Of a stretch of 23,703 bases of DNA, positions 17,326 to 23,703 are shown piece after piece. This stretch comes from a virus: the IMG/VR virus record IMGVR_UViG_3300017767_005457, positions 1-23,703 of that record. One strand, 5' to 3'. The notes under the pieces were generated by a model. The model was not told the DNA's origin, did not search any database, and saw only the letters and a list, made by a program, of their open reading frames with translations. A program made the position numbers and the translations under genes. The stretch's first letter is position 1, and each line of letters begins with the position of its first letter.

Positions 17326-18309
17326 ATGGACGGGAGTACTATATTCACAGAGCAGCTATCTAGAAAACCTAATAAGTATCCATGGACAGATCAGTTCATA
17401 GAAGCGATGCACAATGGGTTTTGGACTGATAAAGAGTTTTCATTTAAATCTGATATTCAACAGTTTAAAGTTGAACTAAGTGATCAAGAACGAGAGATAA
17501 TCGTCCGTACTTTATCTGCTATAGGTCAGATTGAAGTAGCAGTAAAAACGTTCTGGGCAAAGTTAGGGGAAAATTTACCTCATCCTTCCTTATCTGATCT
17601 TGGTTTTGTAATGGCAAATGTTGAAGTAATTCATAATAATGCTTATGAAAGATTAATAAGCATATTAGGATTAGAAGAGGTCTTTGAAGAGAACTTAAAG
17701 CTAGAATGGATTCAAGGTAGAGTTAATTATCTTCGCAAATATACACATAAATTTTATAAGAACAGTAAGAAGCAATATCTATATGCCCTTATATTGTTTA
17801 CTCTATTCGTTGAAAATGTTTCACTCTTTTCACAATTTTATGTTATAAATTGGTTTGCGAGAAATAAAAATGTACTTAAAGATACTGACCAGCAAGTTAA
17901 ATATACTAGAAATGAAGAAAATATTCATGCATTAGTAGGTATAAAAATTATTAATACTATAAGAGAAGAAAGCCCGGAGCTATTTGATGAAGAATTAGAA
18001 GAAAGAATTTTACACGAAGCTCAAGAAGCGTTAACAGCTGAAAGCAATATAGTTGATTGGATGGTTAATGGTTATAAAGAGAAAGGTTTAAACGCTACTC
18101 TACTTAAAGGTTTTATTAAAAATAGGATTATAAATTCTTTAGAACAAATAGGATTTAAAGCTCCATTTGAGATGGATAACAGCGCATTAGAGGATACAAT
18201 GTGGTTTGAAGAAGAATTAATGGGCAACAATATGGCAGATTTCTTTCATACTAGACCTACTGAATACTCTAAAAAGAACCAATCATTTGACGAAGACGAT
18301 TTATTTTAA
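17326..18309 (+). CDS. nrdB: Ribonucleotide reductase class I beta subunit
   Basis: This is the radical-generating small subunit of aerobic ribonucleotide reductase, which with NrdA makes deoxyribonucleotides for phage replication. The dinuclear metal ligands line up as E70, E100 and H103 (EVIH), E163 and E198 with H201 (ENIH); the radical tyrosine is Y107. The first ligand is Glu where E. coli has Asp84. The C-terminus SFDEDDLF is the acidic, aromatic-ended tail that docks into NrdA. The length of 327 residues is normal. It starts a four-gene unit: nrdB, nrdA, carbamoyltransferase, ClpP-like. No convincing box lies just before the ATG, so the promoter may be further upstream. Confidence 0.93.
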   Translation: MDGSTIFTEQLSRKPNKYPWTDQFIEAMHNGFWTDKEFSFKSDIQQFKVELSDQEREIIVRTLSAIGQIEVAVKTFWAKLGENLPHPSLSDLGFVMANVEVIHNNAYERLISILGLEEVFEENLKLEWIQGRVNYLRKYTHKFYKNSKKQYLYALILFTLFVENVSLFSQFYVINWFARNKNVLKDTDQQVKYTRNEENIHALVGIKIINTIREESPELFDEELEERILHEAQEALTAESNIVDWMVNGYKEKGLNATLLKGFIKNRIINSLEQIGFKAPFEMDNSALEDTMWFEEELMGNNMADFFHTRPTEYSKKNQSFDEDDLF

Positions 18310-18310
18310 T

Positions 18311-19957
18311 ATGAAAAATTATAGCTGGCTTAATGCTGATTCAAGAAAATTTCTTAAGAGGGGGTACTTAGAAGGAGAAGAAACTGCAGAAGAAAGAATT
18401 GAAACAATAGCTAAGACAGCTGAGAAGTATTTAAATATTAAAGGGTTTGCTGATAAATTTATTGACTATATGTCAAGAGGTTATTACTCTCTATCTTCTC
18501 CCATATGGTCAAATTTTGGTAAAGAGAGGGGGTTACCTATTTCTTGCTTTGGTAGTTTTATTCCTGATGATATGGAAAAAATTCTTACTAAAGTATCTGA
18601 GATAGGAACTATGTCTAAAGTAGGAGGTGGTACTTCTGGTTATTTTGGAGCAGTTAGACATAGAGGTGCGCCTATCTCATCAGGAGGAACAGCCACCGGT
18701 GTACATCATCAACTAACCGTGTTTGATGCTCTAATAAACTATGTTTCACAAAGCAATGTTAGACGTGGATCATTTGCAGCTTACTTACCAGTAGATCATA
18801 AAGATATCGAAGAGTTTATGCGTATTAGATCTGAAGGCGATCCTATTCAAGACTTATCTTTCGGAGTTTGCATTACTGATGAATGGATGCAATCTGTAGT
18901 AGATGGAGATAAAGATAAACGTAAGCTTTGGGCTAAGATTATTAAAAAGAGATATGAAACAGGCTATCCATATATCTTTTGGACGGATACAGCAAACAAT
19001 AACGCTCCTCAAGTCTATAAAGATAAAAATAAAAAGATACATGCCAGTAACCTTTGTACAGAAATTTTCTTATCTACAGATGAAGATGAATCTTTTGTTT
19101 GTGATTTATCATCAATTAATTTAGCTCTCTGGGATGATCTTAAAGAGACAGACGCAATAGAAACATTAGTTTACTTTTTAGATGCTGTAATGTCTGAATT
19201 TATTCAAAAGACAGAGGGAGTTAGATATATGGAAGCTCCTCATAACTTTGCTGTAAGGCAAAGAGCATTAGGTGTAGGTGTTCTAGGATGGCATTCATAT
19301 CTTCAATCTAAAATGATAGCGTTTGAATCCTTAGCAGCTAAAGGTATCAATCAAGAAATATTTGTATTGATGAAAGATAGATGTGATAAAGCAACATCTG
19401 ATCTAGCAAAAGAGTTTGGCGAGCCAGAATTATGTAAGGGTTATGGAATTCGTAATTCAACTACTATGGCTATTGCTCCTACTACTAGTAGTTCATTTAT
19501 TCTAGGTCAAATATCACCATCAGTTGAACCTTTAAACTCTAACTACTTTGTAAAAGATTTAGCTAAAGGTAAATTTACTTATCGTAATCCACATCTTGTA
19601 AAATTATTAAAAGAAAAAGATAAAGATGACCCAACTACATGGAAAAGTATCTTAACACACGGAGGTAGTGTTCAACATTTAAAGTTTTTATCCGAAGAAG
19701 AAAAAGATGTTTTTAAGACTTTTGGAGAGATATCTCAAAAAGAAATTATTATTCAAGCCGCAATGAGACAAAAATATATTGACCAAGGTCAATCTCTAAA
19801 CTTAATGATACCACCTAATACAAAGCCGCGTGAAGTTAACGAATTGTTAATTTATGCCTGGCAAAGTGGAATTAAGTCATTATACTATCAGAGAAGCGCT
19901 AACCCTGCTCAAGAGTTAGCTCGTAATATTCTTAATTGTGCATCATGTCAAGGTTAA
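18311..19957 (+). CDS. nrdA: Ribonucleotide reductase class I alpha subunit
   Basis: This is the catalytic large subunit reducing ribonucleoside diphosphates. Active-site residues are C79 (ISCFGSF), N247, C249 and E251 (SNLCTEIFL), C264 (CDLSSINL), the radical-path tyrosines Y525-Y526 (SLYYQRSANPAQE) and the C-terminal redox pair C543 and C546 (CASCQG). It has 548 residues against 761 in E. coli because the N-terminal ATP-cone is missing, so it should lack dATP feedback inhibition, a common phage trait. The ATG at 18311 lies one base after the nrdB stop; the ATG at 18287 would overlap nrdB and is less likely. Its 3' end overlaps the carbamoyltransferase gene by 13 bases. Confidence 0.94.
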   Translation: MKNYSWLNADSRKFLKRGYLEGEETAEERIETIAKTAEKYLNIKGFADKFIDYMSRGYYSLSSPIWSNFGKERGLPISCFGSFIPDDMEKILTKVSEIGTMSKVGGGTSGYFGAVRHRGAPISSGGTATGVHHQLTVFDALINYVSQSNVRRGSFAAYLPVDHKDIEEFMRIRSEGDPIQDLSFGVCITDEWMQSVVDGDKDKRKLWAKIIKKRYETGYPYIFWTDTANNNAPQVYKDKNKKIHASNLCTEIFLSTDEDESFVCDLSSINLALWDDLKETDAIETLVYFLDAVMSEFIQKTEGVRYMEAPHNFAVRQRALGVGVLGWHSYLQSKMIAFESLAAKGINQEIFVLMKDRCDKATSDLAKEFGEPELCKGYGIRNSTTMAIAPTTSSSFILGQISPSVEPLNSNYFVKDLAKGKFTYRNPHLVKLLKEKDKDDPTTWKSILTHGGSVQHLKFLSEEEKDVFKTFGEISQKEIIIQAAMRQKYIDQGQSLNLMIPPNTKPREVNELLIYAWQSGIKSLYYQRSANPAQELARNILNCASCQG

Positions 19958-21636
19958 AAAATAAAATTAAAGGAACAAATATACTCAGTCTTTATCTTAG
20001 CCATGATACAGCTGCAACTTATATAGATAAAAATAACAAATTAAAAGTATTAGAGTATGAAAGATTTGTAAAGCAGCGTTATGGTAGCTTTACAAAAACA
20101 ATGGAGAATAGAGAAGGTTTAGGCACTACTGATTTACAGAGAAGATCTTTCTTAGAGTATATAAAAGAGGATTTAAAAGGTGAAATTAAACTTATTCTAC
20201 ATTCTGATCCTGCTTTAAATAATAACGATGAGGATTTAAATGATAAAGAATTAATAAAAGAATTTTTTCCTAATGCTAAATATCTTTTAATGCTTCATCA
20301 TGAAGCACATGCTGCTAGTGGCTTTTATACTTCTAACTTTAACGACGCAGTTATATTATCATTTGACGGAGGAGGTCTAGATATTGAAGTAGATGCTGAA
20401 GAGGATATAGAAGACGAAAAAATTTCTCAAACTACTACCTATACGAAGGTGTTTGTTGGTAGTAATAACACTATTAAATCTGTAGGTAAATCTAATATGT
20501 CTCTAGGTATACCATATGGTCACCTAGCTAAATGTATCTCAGAAATTAAAGCAGGTCCGGATTGCGATGAAAACTCATTAGTATACTCAGGTAAAATAAT
20601 GGGATTATGTGGTTATGGTCATATTAAAGAAGAGTGGGTTAAGCCTATGATAACATATTATGAAAGTGGGGATTATTACGGTGATAAAGATGCTCTATAT
20701 AGATTAGGAAAAGAGATAGGTTTAGATTTAGGAATTAATAAAATAAAAGGTCAAGTAGGTTACGATTTAGCTGCAACTTCACAATACGTATTTGAAATGT
20801 TTGCTTCTGATATTATTCAAGAAGTAATTAATAAAGAACGTGAATTATCAGGTAAATTTAAAAATATAATATTAGTAGGGGGATGTGCTTTAAATGTTTT
20901 GTTTAATCAGTCATTAGCTAAAGACCTTAAAAAACATAATCTCGAATTATACGTACCCGCCTATCCTAATGACTGTGGGTTAGCGCTAGGTCAGTTTTTA
21001 AATTATACTAGAGCAAGAGTAACCGGTGACCCATACATAGGTTTTGATATTTTAGATAGAGATAAATTTGATACATATAAAAAAGAACGCAATGCAAAAA
21101 AATGTGATATTGTTAAGTTAGTAGATCTTATTAAAGATGGTAAAATTATTGGCATCTTGCAAGGTCAATCGGAAATAGGTCCTAGAGCTCTAGGTAATAG
21201 AAGTATAATATGTGACCCTTCTATTAAAGATATGAAAGATATTCTTAACTCTAAAGTAAAATTTAGAGAGTGGTATAGACCTTTTGCACCAGTTTGTAGA
21301 TTGGAAGATAGTGAAACGTATTTTGACGATGTATTTGAATCAAAGTATATGAGTTTCGCTCCTACAGTTAAGAAACAATATAGAGAAATTTTACCATCAA
21401 TTACACATATTGATGGTACTGCTAGATTACAAACAGTAAAAGAAGAAGATCATAAGTTGTTTTATGATATACTAACAGAGCTTAAAAAACGAGATGAAAT
21501 ACCTGTTATATTGAATACATCATTTAATATGAAAGGTTATCCTATTTTAACTACTATAGAAGATGCATTAAAAGTGTTGGATGAAACTGAAATGGATTAT
21601 GTCTATGTTGAAGGTTACCTATTTACAAAAAAATAA
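19945..21636 (+). CDS. NodU/CmcH-type O-carbamoyltransferase
   Basis: This 563-residue protein transfers a carbamoyl group from carbamoyl phosphate, via carbamoyl-AMP, to a hydroxyl of a small acceptor. The N-terminal Kae1-like domain has LSHDTAATYI, the metal-binding LHHEAHAASGF (H118 or H119 with H122), SFDGGG (139-144), NMSLGIPYGHL and VGGCALNVLFN. The C-terminal YrdC-like domain contains QGQSEIGPRALGNRS near 405-419 and FREWYRPFAPV. All hallmark motifs are intact. ATG 19945 is preferred to the TTG at 19936. Its place directly behind nrdA suggests the acceptor could be a modified nucleotide, making a carbamoylated DNA base; a glycan or nucleotide sugar is the alternative. Confidence 0.9.
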   Translation: MSRLKNKIKGTNILSLYLSHDTAATYIDKNNKLKVLEYERFVKQRYGSFTKTMENREGLGTTDLQRRSFLEYIKEDLKGEIKLILHSDPALNNNDEDLNDKELIKEFFPNAKYLLMLHHEAHAASGFYTSNFNDAVILSFDGGGLDIEVDAEEDIEDEKISQTTTYTKVFVGSNNTIKSVGKSNMSLGIPYGHLAKCISEIKAGPDCDENSLVYSGKIMGLCGYGHIKEEWVKPMITYYESGDYYGDKDALYRLGKEIGLDLGINKIKGQVGYDLAATSQYVFEMFASDIIQEVINKERELSGKFKNIILVGGCALNVLFNQSLAKDLKKHNLELYVPAYPNDCGLALGQFLNYTRARVTGDPYIGFDILDRDKFDTYKKERNAKKCDIVKLVDLIKDGKIIGILQGQSEIGPRALGNRSIICDPSIKDMKDILNSKVKFREWYRPFAPVCRLEDSETYFDDVFESKYMSFAPTVKKQYREILPSITHIDGTARLQTVKEEDHKLFYDILTELKKRDEIPVILNTSFNMKGYPILTTIEDALKVLDETEMDYVYVEGYLFTKK

Positions 21637-21637
21637 T

Positions 21638-22267
21638 ATGAAATGGAAATATATAAATCAAGATGAAGCTCAAGACGATCAACAAGAGCAAAGTAATCCA
21701 CAATACATTATTAATGCAGCTCCTTCGTCTGCAGGAGCAGTAACTAGAAGTATAGAAAATAATTTATATTTTTATGGTGATATTACTGAAGCTAATGCAT
21801 TAGAGTTAAACGCTGCCTTATATGAAGTAGATAAAAAACTCTCAATTACTAACGTATTTTTAGATATTAAACCTGTTATAAATTTACATCTAAATTCTTA
21901 CGGTGGTTCGTTATTTGCCGGTTTAGCTACAGTAGACGTAATTAGAAATTTAAACAGTAATGTACATTCTATTATTGAAGGTGCTGCTGCTTCAGCTGCT
22001 ACTATTATATCAGTAGTTTGTAATAAAAGATCTATGGGTAAGTATTCAAAGATGCTTATACATCAACTAAGTTCGGGTGCTTATGGAAAGTATAATGAAC
22101 TAGAAGATGATATGGAAAATAATAAACATCTTATGCAAACTATAAAATCTATCTATAGGGAATATACCAACGTTCCTATGAAAAAATTAGATGAGATTCT
22201 TAAACACGATCTTTGGTTTGATAGTGAGACGTGTTTAAATTTAGGCTTAGTAGATGAAGTTAATTAA
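21638..22267 (+). CDS. ClpP-like serine protease (S14)
   Basis: This 209-residue ClpP-fold protease has the catalytic triad S119 (EGAAASAATI), H142 (LIHQLSSG) and D191 (KHDLWF); LNSYGGSLFAG (85-95) supplies the oxyanion glycine pair, and GLVDEV closes the fold. The first 35 residues are a polar, Gln-rich extension (NQDEAQDDQQEQSN). Phage ClpP-like enzymes are often prohead maturation proteases, but this gene sits in the nucleotide-metabolism operon, so it might instead work with a Clp ATPase. ATG 21638 lies one base after the carbamoyltransferase stop. The 3' end overlaps the convergent structural gene by four bases. Confidence 0.88.
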   Translation: MKWKYINQDEAQDDQQEQSNPQYIINAAPSSAGAVTRSIENNLYFYGDITEANALELNAALYEVDKKLSITNVFLDIKPVINLHLNSYGGSLFAGLATVDVIRNLNSNVHSIIEGAAASAATIISVVCNKRSMGKYSKMLIHQLSSGAYGKYNELEDDMENNKHLMQTIKSIYREYTNVPMKKLDEILKHDLWFDSETCLNLGLVDEVN

Positions 22268-23703
22268 TAACTAGAGCCTCCTCCTGAACTTCCTCCTGAA
22301 CTTCCTCCTGAACTTCCTCCAGATGCTGGTGCAGATGCTATAGCGGCCGACTGGGTAGGTACTGATTGAGTATTAGCTTGTACAACCGGTATTGTAGGAA
22401 CTGCAATTGGATCCTCCATAGGCTCTGAAAGCAATACTGTAGAAGAAATAGGTTTTGTTCCTTCTTTTGGTACCTCTTCGAATCGCTCTTTAATTAAACC
22501 ATCCGTTTGAACCCTACGCCTATCATTAGGTAGTTTAGTTCCAGGTGGCACAAATAAACCTCTTGGTAAGAGATTAGCTTCTTCTATACCGTCTCTCGAC
22601 CCTGTACTATTTTCATCAGTAACAGTTACTGGAACTTTATACTCATTCTCAACACACTGCGCACTACCTTTATAACCATCTACATTAATTCCTTCTCCTT
22701 GTGCTATAGCTCTTACATCATCATTGCTCTCACATAATCTAAGGGGTATGTTTTTAAAGTGATGACTATGAGGTTCACATTCTACTCTATCTGAATTACT
22801 ATCAGCGTTTAGTGTTATGGTAACATTATCTACACCTGATGGATCACGTGGTAATCCGTCTATTTCTGCTTTAAATTTTAATCCATTTAATAATTTAGCA
22901 AACAACCTTACATCTTCAGTTTTTTGTATTTCAACCGGAGCAGTAATATGCTGTACATAAGCTTCTCCTTCTGTATAGCTAGAACCTCCGACAACAGTAT
23001 TGTTAGCTACTCCTAGACCCGGTTCAATATAAACCTGTCTATTAGATCTCAATGAAATATTATTTTTAGATTGTAGCTCTACTATACTTTCACTAGTTAT
23101 GTTAATACCCTGAGCTGATTGTATGTTTGTCTTTTGAGCAGATACTTTAAAAGTTGTACCACCTATCTCTACCCCTCCGGTAGACTTTAATTGTATACCG
23201 CCAGAGCCTACCATTACATTCCATTTGTTTCCAACATTTAAAGTATAATTACCTACAGGAAACATACTTTCATTGTTAACTTCTTCTACATGTGGAAATT
23301 TATCAACATTTACAAATGTAACTTGTCTACCAACTGCAACTCTATTTTGCTGTGATCTACCTTCAGGATCAACTCTTATATTTGGGTAATTATTAAAAGT
23401 TGCACCAACACTTTCTACTTTATCTCTATAAACAAATTCTTCTTCATCTCCTCCAGTACCCATTCTCGCTTCAATAGGAGATAATTTTTCTTGAACTTCT
23501 GTTATACTAGTTTGTAACTGCTCGTGAACTGGATTAGCAGCCCATACTCCTCCTTCAGTAGCGGAATTCTTTCCTGGATACTTTATTGCTCCTTGAGAGT
23601 TGGAAGCATAGCCACCAGAACCAACAGCTGATTGTATATCTTCTTTTGAAGGATTTTTAACTTTAAAACAGTTTTCAGTAATAGTAGGATCAATTTTAGT
23701 ATC
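22264..23703 (-). CDS. Virion structural protein, baseplate or tail-spike-like (5' end outside window)
   Basis: 479 residues are visible and the frame is open to the right edge, so the gene is partial at its start; the internal Met at 23463 is not a convincing beginning. The visible N-terminal part has GGYASNSQGAIKYPGKN and GGVWAANPVHEQLQ. A run of short beta repeats (SGGIQLKSTGGVEIGGTTFK; INITSESIVELQSKNNISLR) resembles the beta-helical needle of gp5/VgrG-type spikes. EPHSHHF near residue 310 carries an HxH that in some spikes binds metal. The C-terminus is a Gly/Ser repeat. A tail or baseplate role is inferred from this architecture. Confidence 0.7.
   Translation of the reverse strand, partial: DTKIDPTITENCFKVKNPSKEDIQSAVGSGGYASNSQGAIKYPGKNSATEGGVWAANPVHEQLQTSITEVQEKLSPIEARMGTGGDEEEFVYRDKVESVGATFNNYPNIRVDPEGRSQQNRVAVGRQVTFVNVDKFPHVEEVNNESMFPVGNYTLNVGNKWNVMVGSGGIQLKSTGGVEIGGTTFKVSAQKTNIQSAQGINITSESIVELQSKNNISLRSNRQVYIEPGLGVANNTVVGGSSYTEGEAYVQHITAPVEIQKTEDVRLFAKLLNGLKFKAEIDGLPRDPSGVDNVTITLNADSNSDRVECEPHSHHFKNIPLRLCESNDDVRAIAQGEGINVDGYKGSAQCVENEYKVPVTVTDENSTGSRDGIEEANLLPRGLFVPPGTKLPNDRRRVQTDGLIKERFEEVPKEGTKPISSTVLLSEPMEDPIAVPTIPVVQANTQSVPTQSAAIASAPASGGSSGGSSGGSSGGGSSY
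22278..22320 (-). repeat. 12-bp tandem repeat encoding Gly-Gly-Ser-Ser
   Basis: About 3.6 copies of TTCCTCCTGAAC (plus-strand sense; the first copy has one mismatch) encode the GGSSGGSSGGSSGG tail of the structural protein. It is a coding microsatellite able to change length by slippage. Confidence 0.85.

Noticed and set aside
18903-19124. 73-codon plus-strand frame and the opposite frame at 18854-19042
   Set aside because: Both are shadows inside the active-site region of nrdA.
19936-19944. TTG start for the carbamoyltransferase
   Set aside because: An ATG nine bases later is available, and the extra residues are not part of the family.
22278-22320. Short regular repeats that might suggest a CRISPR array
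   Set aside because: Tandem 12-bp units without spacers, in frame, encoding a Gly/Ser tail.
23461-23463. ATG as the start of the structural gene
   Set aside because: The frame continues open to the window edge with protein-like sequence and no start box, so the gene is partial here.

Overview
The window reads as part of a large, AT-rich, tailed double-stranded DNA phage genome (Caudoviricetes). It holds many small, tightly packed genes on both strands, a complete lysis cassette, a virion structural gene running off the right edge, phage-type nucleotide metabolism genes, a tmRNA, and many copies of a T4-late-promoter-like box. Several genes point to a host in the PVC group (Planctomycetota, Verrucomicrobiota, Lentisphaerota): a DUF1549/DUF1553 plus DUF1501 operon, an exported EF-hand protein and a Verrucomicrobia-style ferredoxin. 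The host call is inference.

Layout. 1-1467: a block of higher GC (about 48% in a hand-counted line, against about 33% further right) with two tiny genes, a RadA-like ATPase and a run of CT/GA-rich hairpins. 1468-5510: small acidic phage proteins, three of which carry related N-termini; a ferredoxin on the minus strand; a membrane protein; an inorganic pyrophosphatase. 5532-7739: a possible leader peptide, a DUF5662-like protein, an FtsZ/tubulin-like GTPase and an exported EF-hand protein. 7740-8290: a hairpin and a 410-nt tmRNA with an unusually long 32-codon tag. 8291-10367: a cupin sugar-phosphate isomerase domain, a GH24 lysozyme, a small phage protein and an outer-membrane beta-barrel. 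10388-13377: a bidirectional terminator and the exported DUF1501/DUF1549 pair. 13395-15384: three small conserved phage genes and the lysis genes (holin-like, overlapping spanin-like pair, amidase endolysin). 15389-17306: small proteins and a phosphoribosyltransferase. 17326-22267: an operon of class I ribonucleotide reductase (beta, alpha), an O-carbamoyltransferase and a ClpP-like protease. 22264-23703: a baseplate or tail-spike-like structural protein, 5' end outside the window.

The strongest pattern is in how genes begin. Thirteen genes on both strands start exactly five bases after a box of the form (A/T/C/G)ATAAATA or CTAAATA. If the box works as the T4 late promoter does (positions -13 to -6), transcription begins at the first base of the start codon, so first genes would be made from leaderless mRNAs. 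Genes further down each unit overlap or nearly abut the preceding gene (TAATG junctions) and mostly lack Shine-Dalgarno sequences. A second set (323, 5172, 16269, 16721) has TATAAT at the same place with a candidate -35 sixteen bases upstream.
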